DNA of 5,707 nucleotides from Lichenicoccus sp964235615 (GCA_964235615.1 CAXSEE010000249.1:1-5707), one strand, 5' to 3'; positions 1 through 5,578 are shown, counted from the stretch's first letter. Translations and numbers: made by a program. The notes: a model not told the origin generated them from the letters alone.

Positions 1-559
1 CGATGCCATCGTCTTCGACCGCGACGAGCATCCGCGCGGGACGAGCGCCGAAGCCTTGGCCCAGCTCAAGCCTGTCGTGGGTCATGATGGGACGGTGACC
101 GCGGGCAATGCCTCCGGCCTCAACGACGGCGCCGCGGCGATGCTGGTCGCCTCCGGAGCCGCGGCGAAGCAGCATGGCCTCACCCCGCGAGCGCGTGTCA
201 TCGCCATGGCTTCCGCTGGCGTAGCCCCGCGTGTCATGGGCGTCGGCCCGATCGAGGCAGCCCGCAAGCTGTTCGTCCGCACGGGCCTTTCGGCGAACGA
301 TCTAGATGTGATTGAGCTCAATGAAGCTTTTGCGAGTCAGGCGATCGCGACCCTACGTGATCTGGGCATCGATCCCGCCGACCCGCGGGTGAACAGGAAT
401 GGCGGTGCCATCGCTCTAGGTCACCCGCTCGGCATGTCGGGCGCTCGCATCACGATGAGCGCGGTGGAGGACCTACAGCGCACCGGTGGCAGGCATGCGC
501 TCGTTTTCATGTGCATCGGCGTGGGCCAAGGCATCGGCCTGTTGCTGGAGCGGGTGTGA
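1..559 (+). CDS. pcaF: Beta-ketoadipyl-CoA thiolase, C-terminal part (5' end outside window)
   Basis: Thiolase that would cleave 3-oxoadipyl-CoA with CoA into succinyl-CoA and acetyl-CoA, the last step of the beta-ketoadipate pathway; cytoplasmic. The reading frame (codons from position 2) is open at the window edge, so the N-terminal half with the nucleophilic Cys is not visible. Seen here: a DEHPRG segment at the start, NASGLNDGAA, the NEAFA motif (Asn codon 320-322), GGAIALGHPLGMSGAR with the catalytic His (codon 422-424), and the C-terminal C-x-G-x-G-x-G loop with its catalytic Cys (codon 512-514). The DEHPRG and RVNxNGGAIALGHPLG wording resembles PcaF-type thiolases more than PhaA-type acetyl-CoA acetyltransferases. 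The four-nucleotide overlap with pcaD supports the pathway assignment. A generic acetyl-CoA acetyltransferase cannot be fully excluded without the N-terminus. The gene looks intact to its TGA stop. Confidence 0.88.
   Translation, partial: DAIVFDRDEHPRGTSAEALAQLKPVVGHDGTVTAGNASGLNDGAAAMLVASGAAAKQHGLTPRARVIAMASAGVAPRVMGVGPIEAARKLFVRTGLSANDLDVIELNEAFASQAIATLRDLGIDPADPRVNRNGGAIALGHPLGMSGARITMSAVEDLQRTGGRHALVFMCIGVGQGIGLLLERV
547..550 (+). promoter_or_regulatory. Ribosome binding site deciding the pcaD GTG start
   Basis: GGAG lies inside the last codons of the thiolase gene and is followed by a 5-nt spacer to the GTG at 556. The alternative ATG at 574 has only a weak purine stretch (gacgga) upstream, so the GTG is preferred. 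Confidence 0.5.
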
Positions 560-1377
560 CGACGGATACTATCATGACGGGCGATGGCTGCAGGATCGCG
601 TATCGGTTCGACGGCCCGACCGACGAGCCGGTATTGCTGCTCTCCAATTCGCTCGGCACGACCATGGACATGTGGGAGCCCCAGTTGGCGGCGTTCTCGA
701 AGCGGTTTCGGGTGCTGCGCTACGACACGCGTGGCCACGGCGGTTCGGACGCGCCGCCCGGCGGATATTCGCTCGACCGCCTTGGCCGAGATGCCGTGGA
801 ACTCCTCGACGCGCTCGAAATCGCGCGCGTCCATTACTGCGGCCTTTCGCTAGGGGGCATGGTTGGTCAGTGGCTGGGTCTGCGCGCACCCGAGCGGATC
901 GATCGTCTCGTGCTCGCCCATACCAGCGCCTTCATGGGGCCGCCGTTGGCATGGGACGGACGCATCGCAGTGGTGCGGAAGAAGGGGATGGCCGCCGTCG
1001 CGGACGCCTCGATCGAGCGCTGGTTCACGGCCGAGTTCGTCGGAACGAGCGACGCAAGTCTGAACAACGTACGTGCCATGCTGCTGGCGGCGAACGTCGA
1101 CGGCTATGCCGGCTGCTGTGCAGCGATCCGCGACATGGATCTACGCCGGCTGGGTGGAATGATCGACCTTCCTACCCTCGTCATCGGTGGAGACGCCGAT
1201 CCCGCGACCCCGCCGGATCACAGCGAAGCGCTGGCGCGCGCTATCCGTGGCTCTCGGTTGCTTTTCCTGTCGGCAGCGCATCTCGGCAATATGGAACAGC
1301 CGGCGGACTTCGCACGCGCGGTTCTGAACTTCCTGACCTCGTCGCACGTCGCGGCGGGAACGGCGATGCCGACCTGA
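556..1377 (+). CDS. pcaD: 3-oxoadipate enol-lactonase (beta-ketoadipate enol-lactone hydrolase)
   Basis: Cytoplasmic alpha/beta-hydrolase that opens 3-oxoadipate enol-lactone to 3-oxoadipate, two steps before the thiolase encoded just upstream. With the GTG start it has 273 residues, a normal PcaD length. Visible signatures: SNSLGT (residues 30-35, oxyanion-hole strand), RYDTRGHGGSD (55-65), the nucleophile elbow GLSLGG with Ser98, GGDADPATPP (211-220) supplying the acidic residue (probably Asp215), and AAHLGNMEQP with catalytic His242. The HLGNMEQP element is typical of PcaD. The GTG start overlaps the thiolase TGA (GTGA), implying translational coupling; starting at ATG 574 would give 267 residues and also keep the fold. 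No gene follows on the same strand, so pcaD ends this transcription unit within the window. Other alpha/beta-hydrolases share the triad, but context plus the His motif make PcaD the strong choice. Confidence 0.92.
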   Translation: MTTDTIMTGDGCRIAYRFDGPTDEPVLLLSNSLGTTMDMWEPQLAAFSKRFRVLRYDTRGHGGSDAPPGGYSLDRLGRDAVELLDALEIARVHYCGLSLGGMVGQWLGLRAPERIDRLVLAHTSAFMGPPLAWDGRIAVVRKKGMAAVADASIERWFTAEFVGTSDASLNNVRAMLLAANVDGYAGCCAAIRDMDLRRLGGMIDLPTLVIGGDADPATPPDHSEALARAIRGSRLLFLSAAHLGNMEQPADFARAVLNFLTSSHVAAGTAMPT

Positions 1378-1381
1378 CCCT

Positions 1382-1510
1382 CTAACCATCAGCGACGATC
1401 TTGATCCGGGCGGCACGAACCGCCTGAGCACCCTCAGCCGCAGCTTCTTCAGAGACAGAATGTATTAATCGGATTTCGACCCTCGCCCGTACCGCGCTTG
1501 CCGTCACCAT
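1382..1510 (-). CDS. Possible 42-residue ORF, unknown function (doubtful)
   Basis: I do not recognise this product. The minus strand reads from ATG (1510-1508) to TAG (1384-1382); the second half is charged and alanine-rich (SEEAAAEGAQAVRAARIK) and could form a helix. A GGAGG (+ strand cctcc, 1513-1517) lies 2 nt before the ATG and 5 nt before an in-frame GTG at 1507-1505. The ATG overlaps the stop of the truncated cupin frame (ATGGTGA), an arrangement compatible with translational coupling. Against it: third positions are not strongly G/C-biased, unlike the neighbours, and the frame stays open upstream of the ATG into the anomalous tail. It may be the remnant 3' end of a lost gene, or chance. 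Confidence 0.2.
   Translation of the reverse strand: MVTASAVRARVEIRLIHSVSEEAAAEGAQAVRAARIKIVADG
1409..1437. terminator. Two adjacent small hairpins after pcaD (possible weak terminator)
   Basis: GGCGG (1409-1413) pairs with CCGCC (1420-1424) across a 6-nt loop. Immediately after, CTGAG (1424-1428) pairs with CTCAG (1433-1437) across a 4-nt loop; the two share one base. They sit 31 nt after the pcaD stop, in the gap between convergent transcription units, where a terminator would be expected. The stems have only five base pairs and no T-run follows, so intrinsic termination is not established. Confidence 0.25.
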
Positions 1511-1821
1511 CGCCTCCCCGCAGTGTGAAACAGCGTGCAAAAGTTTCCAGACTCTGGAGTGCGCTCCTGTGGGTGGACAGAATCAAGCCACTGTTTTGAC
1601 CGTCTGCCGGCGCCCGCCGCGATGGTCATGCGGACGACGGTGAGCTCGGGACGACCCGCCGGATAGGCCTCGTAGGGCACTCCGTTCCACGACGCCGTGT
1701 CCTTGAGGAGCGTGCGCGCCTTGGGCGTGGATTGGGCGGCCGCGTCGCTACGGCGGCCGCGGAGCGCCAGGATCGCGCCGGCCGCTGCCCCGATGACGAC
1801 GGCAATGGCGGTTCGGTTCAT
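1504..1821 (-). pseudogene. Cupin-domain protein gene, 3'-truncated
   Basis: The frame of 105 residues starts at ATG 1821, with GGAGGGC (+ strand 1828-1834) correctly spaced upstream. Residues 5-20 are a hydrophobic segment followed by RGRR, which reads as a membrane anchor or signal sequence. Residues about 36-71 (LLKDTASWNGVPYEAYPAGR and the following PELTVVRMTIAAGA) match the lead-in and first strands of small exported cupin proteins. In that family the next residues should carry the metal-binding His motif (HxH...) and the rest of the barrel. Instead the frame runs from about position 1608 into 34 unrelated residues, and no His cluster or further barrel strands appear. The protein is therefore about half a cupin and should bind no metal. 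It is the last gene of the minus-strand cluster, 49 nt after the SDR gene. Family assignment is by recognition of the N-terminal half only. Confidence 0.55.
1511..1608. other. Lower-GC segment of unknown origin joined to the truncated cupin
   Basis: By hand count 1521-1600 is 41/80 G+C, against 54/80 for 1621-1700 inside the recognisable cupin part. The segment holds a 13-bp dyad TCCAGACTCTGGA (1546-1558) and an adjacent GGAG/CTCC hairpin (1556-1567, loop TGCG). None of the frames gives a protein I recognise. It could be the edge of a deleted mobile element or other acquired DNA; I cannot name a terminal repeat. Confidence 0.4.
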
Positions 1822-1856
1822 CGGCCTGCCCTCCGGAATTGGGGCCTGCACAGTGG

Positions 1857-1876
1857 GCTTGAGAAACCACTCAAGC
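1857..1876. terminator. 7-bp perfect hairpin across the SDR stop codon
   Basis: GCTTGAG (1857-1863) pairs perfectly with CTCAAGC (1870-1876) around a 6-nt loop; the SDR stop codon (1873-1871) lies inside one arm. On the minus strand transcript the stem is followed by CCACTGTGC rather than a U-run, so it is not a classic intrinsic terminator. It could act as a partial terminator, an RNase-blocking 3' stem or an attenuator between the SDR and cupin genes. Confidence 0.35.
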
Positions 1877-2662
1877 GATTGTCGGGACCATCCCGCCCTC
1901 CACGCGGATCGCGGCGCCGTTGGTGATCGCGCCGAGCGGGCTGGCGAGCAGCGCCACCTGGGCGGCGATCTCCTCCGGCTCGATGAGGCGGCGGATCAGC
2001 GACAAGGGACGCATCCGCTCGAAGAAGGCAGTCTCGCGCGCGGCGTCGTCCAGTCCTGCGTCAGGGACCACCGAGCGGATGAACGCGGCGATGCCTTCCG
2101 ACCGCGTCGGTCCCGGCATCACCGAGTTCACCGTCACCCGGGTGCCGCGTGTCCGCTCCGCCAGGCCACGCGCGACCGCCAGCTGCGCGCTCTTGCTCAT
2201 GCCGTAATGGATCATCTCAGGCGGTATCAGCAGCGCGCTCTCGCTGGCGACGAATATGATCCGGCCCCAGTCAGCCGCCAGCATTCGGGGAAAATAATGC
2301 CGTGCCAGCCGGGCGCCGCTGACCACGTTCACCTCGAACATCCGGTGCCAATCTTCGTCGGTAATCTCCTCGAAGGCGCGTGCCTCGTAGATGCCGAGGT
2401 TGTTGACGAGGATGTCGGCGTCCGGGACCGCCCCCAGCAGCAGCCTGGCGCCTTCGGCCGTCGCGGGATCGGCCAGCACGCCCTGCGGCGGCACCATGGC
2501 GCCCGATGCGATGCGCGCCAGCGCGTCGTCGAGCTTGTTCCGGTCGCGGCCGCAGAGGGTTACCGCAGCACCCTCGCGCGCCAGCCGGTCGGCTATGGCG
2601 AAGCCGATGCCGGCGGTAGCACCTGTGACGAGGGCGGTTCGTCCGTCGAGCTGAAGATCCAT
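1871..2662 (-). CDS. SDR-family NAD(P)-dependent oxidoreductase
   Basis: Classical short-chain dehydrogenase/reductase of 263 residues, the usual length, probably cytoplasmic. The Rossmann cofactor motif TGATAGIG is at residues 13-20, an NNLG variant of the NNAG motif at 87-90, and the active-site set is complete: Asn112, Ser140, Tyr153 and Lys157 (YGMSK). PG follows at 183-184, and the C-terminal EEIAAQVALLASPLGAITNG and VEGGM are typical of FabG-like SDRs. The sequence GRD at residues 38-40 after the second strand would favour NADP(H) over NAD(H), an inference. The ATG at 2662 has AGGA upstream with about 9 nt spacing and lies 11 nt after the tannase stop, so the two genes are almost certainly cotranscribed. 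The substrate cannot be read from sequence; context suggests an alcohol or ketone tied to an aromatic ester or acid. This is the best-preserved enzyme gene of the cluster. Confidence 0.9.
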   Translation of the reverse strand: MDLQLDGRTALVTGATAGIGFAIADRLAREGAAVTLCGRDRNKLDDALARIASGAMVPPQGVLADPATAEGARLLLGAVPDADILVNNLGIYEARAFEEITDEDWHRMFEVNVVSGARLARHYFPRMLAADWGRIIFVASESALLIPPEMIHYGMSKSAQLAVARGLAERTRGTRVTVNSVMPGPTRSEGIAAFIRSVVPDAGLDDAARETAFFERMRPLSLIRRLIEPEEIAAQVALLASPLGAITNGAAIRVEGGMVPTIA

Positions 2663-2673
2663 GATGTCGGTTC

Positions 2674-3114
2674 CTAGTTAAGGTAGCGGGTCGCTGGCGC
2701 CTGGTCGGTGCCGCGCGGGCGTTCGGTGCAGGCAAAGCTGGTGCGTCGTGCGGTGTCGCCGCCGCGATAGGCGGGTAGTGCTGGATAGGCGCAGACCGGC
2801 CGCTCCTGCGCGGGCGTGCCAGTGCCGGCGGGCTTGCGCGCGAGCAGTGCCGCGGGTGCGGGACCGCCCTCGGTCCAGGCGACCAGCGTCATCAGCGCGT
2901 CGCCCGCGCGGTCGGCTGGCACGTCGGAGGCGAAAGGCTGGCCGATATCCGTCGCTCCCGGCCCACCCAGGCAATGCCCCATGCCAGGCAGCAGGAACAG
3001 GCGCGCGAAGGTAGCGGCCGGCTCCGGTCCGCCGCTGGCGGCCACGAGCCGATCGTAATAATCGATGGTTGCCGCCGGCGGCACGGCGGGGTCCATCAGC
3101 CCCGCATAGATCAT
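2674..3114 (-). CDS. Split tannase, C-terminal fragment (Asp/His half)
   Basis: This is the downstream frame of the broken esterase. As a separate ORF its first ATG (3114-3112) overlaps the upstream stop as TGATG, giving 146 residues starting MIYAGLMDPAVPP. It carries the acid residue of the triad (Asp in MDPAVPP), the LPGMGHCLGGPG motif with catalytic His and its disulfide Cys, LVAWTEGGPAP, and the closing RPVCAYPALPAYRGG and FAC segments that end full-length tannase-family proteins. Homology in this frame actually begins earlier, at about 3132 (QAGGRL), before the ATG, so reinitiation here would give a piece lacking the start of a core strand and any signal peptide. It should not be active alone. 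Ribosomal reinitiation is possible from the overlap but only a weak AGG precedes the ATG. Confidence 0.5.
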   Translation of the reverse strand: MIYAGLMDPAVPPAATIDYYDRLVAASGGPEPAATFARLFLLPGMGHCLGGPGATDIGQPFASDVPADRAGDALMTLVAWTEGGPAPAALLARKPAGTGTPAQERPVCAYPALPAYRGGDTARRTSFACTERPRGTDQAPATRYLN

Positions 3115-4151
3115 CAGCCTGCCGCCCGCCTGCGGAAGGGAGCGAGATGCGCCGCATTGGCGTTGAGCGTCGCTGCCAGCCGGCCATCGACCCGCGCCAG
3201 GTCGCGGCTGAAATCGAAGCCGAGCGGATCGAAGTCGCCGGCGCCGAGCGCCCAGTCGAACAGGTAGAATTGCTGGGGCGGGAAGATCACCGGATCGCCC
3301 TGCTGCATCGGTCCCAACGGCATCGTCTCGCTGCCCGGCGTCAGGCCGGCGAAGATGCGCTCGCCGGTGCGCTGGTTGGTCGGGCCTGCATAGAGCCGCC
3401 GCACCGCGGATAGGTTGGCAGCCGGGGCATTGAGCGCCTGGTAGTTCCACAGGAAATAACTCGCAACGTGGGTGCGGTTGTTGCCCGGCGCGCCGGCCAG
3501 GATGCCGTCATAGTCCTGCGGGTAGCGATGCGCCGCTTCGAGCGCCTGCTGCCCACCCGTCGAACAGCCTTCGAAGTAGGAGCGGAACGACGCAACCTTG
3601 TAGAAGGCGCCCACCATCGTCTTGGCGATACGGGTCATCTCATGGGTGGCACGGCTGCCGAAATCGACCCAGCGGTCTGGACGCGCGGCAAGAGGATCGA
3701 CGGCCGGCGCGGTGCCCACGCCGGTGTTGGCGACCGCAAAACCGCGCTTCAGCCCCTCGATCATTCCCATCTCGTAGGCGATCCGGCCCGCTCCGCCGCC
3801 GTTGCCGGTGCCGAGCAGCCGTCCGTTCCAGCCCGCCAGCGGCATCCACAGCTCGATCCCGACATGCGAGTCGCGGCTGGGCATGGCTGTCGCCCGCACC
3901 CGGCAGAAGGCGGGCATCGACGCCACACGCTGCGGCAGGTCTGGCGCGACCGATGATGGCGGCGGCACGAACCGCCCTGCCGCGACCGGCTCGGCCAGGG
4001 TGATCCGCGCGCCGGCCAGCGCGGTTCCGGCAAGGGCAGCGTAGTCGACGGCCGACGTGCCGTGATCGGCTCGTGCCGCCGCAGGTGTCGCCGCTGCGGT
4101 CGCTGCAGGAGCAGCGTAGAGAACGGCGCAGCGGATGCGCTGGGATATCAC
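3114..4151 (-). CDS. Split tannase, N-terminal fragment (signal peptide and Ser half)
   Basis: This upstream frame has 345 residues, of which the first 340 are tannase-like and the last five (RRAAG) are out-of-frame reading. Residues 1-28 form a signal peptide: RIR, then the hydrophobic stretch CAVLYAAPAATAAATP, then a likely cleavage site after AARA. Family landmarks follow: AFCRVRA (81-87), ELWMPLAGWNGRLLGTGNGG (100-119), VDFGSRATHEMT (162-173), the nucleophile motif GCSTGGQQAL (195-204) with Ser197, and YPQDYDGILAGAPGNN (210-225). After FLWNYQALN the sequence jumps to LSAVRRLYAGP; the family normally has some 50 more residues here, including the D..DGxxDG calcium loop and several Cys. The GTG start is chosen for its GGGAGG and because it places the signal peptide at the N-terminus; an upstream extension would run through the ABM gene in another frame. 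Confidence 0.6.
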   Translation of the reverse strand: MISQRIRCAVLYAAPAATAAATPAAARADHGTSAVDYAALAGTALAGARITLAEPVAAGRFVPPPSSVAPDLPQRVASMPAFCRVRATAMPSRDSHVGIELWMPLAGWNGRLLGTGNGGGAGRIAYEMGMIEGLKRGFAVANTGVGTAPAVDPLAARPDRWVDFGSRATHEMTRIAKTMVGAFYKVASFRSYFEGCSTGGQQALEAAHRYPQDYDGILAGAPGNNRTHVASYFLWNYQALNAPAANLSAVRRLYAGPTNQRTGERIFAGLTPGSETMPLGPMQQGDPVIFPPQQFYLFDWALGAGDFDPLGFDFSRDLARVDGRLAATLNANAAHLAPFRRRAAG

Positions 4152-4157
4152 GGTGAT

Positions 4158-4163
4158 CCTCCC
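4158..4163 (-). promoter_or_regulatory. Ribosome binding site deciding the tannase GTG start
   Basis: On the minus strand GGGAGG is followed by a 6-nt spacer (atcacc) and GTG at 4151-4149. The same frame is open far upstream, so this site and the following signal peptide are what fix the start. Confidence 0.6.
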
Positions 4164-4189
4164 GCCGCAGTCCTGCACGCCGCAGCCCG

Positions 4190-4543
4190 TCAGCGCGAGA
4201 ACCCTGCAAACGAGGCCAGGTAGGTCGCACCGAAGCCATCGAGCTTCGCGCGGACATCGGGGGTCGGCTCTCCATAGACGAACAGGCGGTCGATCTTCGC
4301 CAGCCGCAGGAACTCCCCGGCGTAGGGCGCGAAGGTCTGCTCGACGTGAGGCAGCACGCCGGCCATGCGATACCGCTCGACGATGTGCGCGGTGCGGTGG
4401 TCGTCGCTCACCACGTATTCGTAGGTCAGCGTGTCCTGCTCGCGGCTCGACGCATCGACGATCTTCTCGACAAGTGCCTTGAAGGCCGGAAAATCCAACG
4501 GATCGAGCGTCAGGTGGTAAATGGAATAAAGTTCGCCCTGCAT
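4190..4543 (-). CDS. Antibiotic biosynthesis monooxygenase (ABM)-domain protein, putative
   Basis: A small cytoplasmic protein of 117 residues with no signal peptide. The layout fits the dimeric ferredoxin-like ABM/YgiN fold: an opening strand (YSIYHLTLDP), a helix (FPAFKALVEKIVDASSREQD), a strand pair around TLTYEYVVSDDHRTAHIVER, then a helix with the conserved-looking HVEQTFAPYAGEFLRL. Relatives include quinol monooxygenases and many proteins of unknown role; a pseudo-enzyme or stress-related role is also possible. The C-terminal 25 residues (GEPTPDVRAKLDGFG and following) extend past the minimal domain. The ATG at 4543 has GAGGGA (+ strand 4549-4554) spaced 5 nt upstream. It is the first gene of the minus-strand cluster, divergent from the LysR gene and 38 nt before the tannase start. 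Its place with an aromatic esterase and an SDR suggests, without proving, action on a phenolic or quinol intermediate. Confidence 0.68.
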   Translation of the reverse strand: MQGELYSIYHLTLDPLDFPAFKALVEKIVDASSREQDTLTYEYVVSDDHRTAHIVERYRMAGVLPHVEQTFAPYAGEFLRLAKIDRLFVYGEPTPDVRAKLDGFGATYLASFAGFSR

Positions 4544-4663
4544 GATGGTCCCTCGATGGAAGTCTGCGACGGCTGGATCGACACCGGCATGCAGCTAATC
4601 TAGAGTGGAATTCGCCGCGATAAAGAACGAGTTGGGACACTCTTGGTAGAGCTGAAGTCTCCC
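4544..4663. promoter_or_regulatory. Divergent promoter/operator region between ABM and LysR genes
   Basis: This 120-nt gap must hold the promoters of both transcription units and, by LysR-family precedent, the regulator's binding site. Visible dyads are GAGT-N6-ACTC (4629-4642), the palindromes TCTAGA (4599-4604) and GAATTC (4608-4613), and a wider GAGTG (4603-4607) / CACTC (4638-4642) pair. A GATAAAG at 4619-4625 could be a plus-strand -10-like element. No textbook -35/-10 pair or unambiguous T-N11-A LysR box is evident, so exact sites are not assigned. Confidence 0.45.
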
Positions 4664-5578
4664 ATGGCAGCTCCCGATCCTCTTGCCGGCGCCACCGTCT
4701 TCGTCACCGCCGCGCGGGCGGGCAGCTTCACGGTCGCTGCCGAAAAGCTGGGGATCACCAAGTCCGCGGTCGGCAAGGCGATCGCCCGGCTGGAGGCACG
4801 GTTGGGCGTATCGCTGTTCCATCGCAGCACGCGGCTCACCCGCCTTACAGCCGATGGTGAAGCGTATCTGGCGGCATGCGCGGCAGCGATCGATGAGGTG
4901 ACGGCGGCGCAGGCCGCGCTGTCGCCCGCCGGCCCGATGCTGACCGGACGGATCCATGTCGACATGCCGGTCGCATTCGGACGCCGCGTGCTGCTGCCGA
5001 TCCTGGCCGACGTCGCCCATGCTCATCCCGGACTGGAGTTCGACCTGACCTTCACCGACGCCACCAGCGATCTGCTCCAGGACGATGTGGACCTCGCCGT
5101 CCGGTTCGGCGCGATGAAGGACAGCACGCAACTGATCGCACGGCACCTCGTCACGCAGGACCGGGTGATCTGCGCCGCCCCGGACTATCTCGCCCGCACC
5201 GGGGTGCCGAGGGACATCGCCGAGGTGCGAGCGCACCGCTGCATCGTCGGCACGGCGAAGGGACCGCCGCTCGCCTGGATCCTGCGCGCGCCGGGTGACG
5301 GTCACGGCGATCGCCGGTTCGTGCCTCCCGCCACCCACCGGCTCGGCGACGGCGAGGCCATGGTTGACGCCGCCATCGCCGGTCTCGGACTTGTCCAGCT
5401 ACCGCGGTCGATGGTGCGCGCGGCCATTGCCGACGGTCGGCTGCAAGCAGTGCTCGACGGGGTGTCCGCGCCGGTGGAGATCCATGTCGTCTGGCCGCAC
5501 AAGGCGCAGCTTCGCCGGCGCGTGCGCTTCGTCATCGACCGCCTGGTAGCGAGTGCGGCGCGGGGCGCGCTGGATTGA
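4664..5578 (+). CDS. LysR-family transcriptional regulator
   Basis: A full-length LysR-type regulator of 304 residues, binding DNA as an oligomer with an effector-sensing domain. The winged helix-turn-helix is at residues about 8-65: VFVTAARAGSFTVAAEKLG, then ITKSAVGKAIARLEARLGVS, then LFHRSTRLTRLT. A linker helix follows (to about residue 90), then the periplasmic-binding-protein-like domain starting LTGRIHVDMPVAFGRR, with DDVDLAVRFG and the C-terminal GLGLVQLPRSMV and VEIHVVWPHK. These features place it in the CrgA/DmlR-like group. ATG 4664 is chosen because the usual short lead before the helix fits; an in-frame TTG at 4643 with GGGA upstream would add seven residues, and neither start has a strong ribosome site. 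It is transcribed away from the ABM-tannase-SDR-cupin cluster, the classic layout for a LysR regulator of the divergent operon. The inducer is unknown; an aromatic acid or its ester is a reasonable guess. Confidence 0.93.
   Translation: MAAPDPLAGATVFVTAARAGSFTVAAEKLGITKSAVGKAIARLEARLGVSLFHRSTRLTRLTADGEAYLAACAAAIDEVTAAQAALSPAGPMLTGRIHVDMPVAFGRRVLLPILADVAHAHPGLEFDLTFTDATSDLLQDDVDLAVRFGAMKDSTQLIARHLVTQDRVICAAPDYLARTGVPRDIAEVRAHRCIVGTAKGPPLAWILRAPGDGHGDRRFVPPATHRLGDGEAMVDAAIAGLGLVQLPRSMVRAAIADGRLQAVLDGVSAPVEIHVVWPHKAQLRRRVRFVIDRLVASAARGALD

Larger units (their letters stand above)
2674..4151 (-). pseudogene. Tannase/feruloyl esterase-family gene, frameshifted and internally deleted
   Basis: Members of this family (tannase, feruloyl and MHET-type esterases) are exported serine hydrolases that cleave esters of aromatic acids. 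The gene begins at GTG 4151 and would encode about 492 residues if read through one frameshift. Its hallmark CS-D-HC catalytic set is all present but divided: Cys196-Ser197 in GCSTGG lies in the upstream frame, while the Asp of GLMDPAVPP and the His-Cys of PGMGHC lie in the downstream frame. The shift is at 3130-3134, where ...LAPFR should continue directly to QAGGRLMIYAG; one base appears missing. A second lesion is the apparent in-frame loss of about 50 residues near 3415-3434. A single sequencing error could explain the first but not the second, so I call a decaying gene. It is preceded by the ABM gene (38-nt gap) and followed by the SDR gene (11-nt gap). Confidence 0.82.

Noticed and set aside
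486..1385. Long plus-strand open frame (about 299 codons) overlapping pcaD
   Set aside because: Arg/Gly/Ser-rich product with no recognisable fold; it is the shifted frame of GC-rich pcaD, which has a complete catalytic triad.
1461..1530. Plus-strand signal-peptide-like reading (INRISTLARTALAVTIAS)
   Set aside because: The frame has no start codon in front, and the downstream reading has no recognisable protein; likely chance.
1697..2677. Plus-strand open frame (about 326 codons) opposite the cupin and SDR genes
   Set aside because: Low-complexity Arg/His-rich product antisense to the SDR gene, which has every family motif.
3114..3150. Programmed -1 ribosomal frameshift in the tannase gene
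   Set aside because: No X-XXY-YYZ slippery heptamer or obvious downstream pseudoknot at the junction, and the separate internal deletion favours gene decay.
4152..4640. Upstream extension of the tannase frame, including a lipobox-like LALTGC
   Set aside because: This part is Arg-rich and lies out of frame across the ABM gene; the GTG at 4151 with GGGAGG and a good signal peptide explains the start without it.
4595..5338. Minus-strand open frame opposite the LysR gene (about 247 codons)
   Set aside because: Arg/Gly-rich antisense shadow of a well-supported LysR gene; no motifs.
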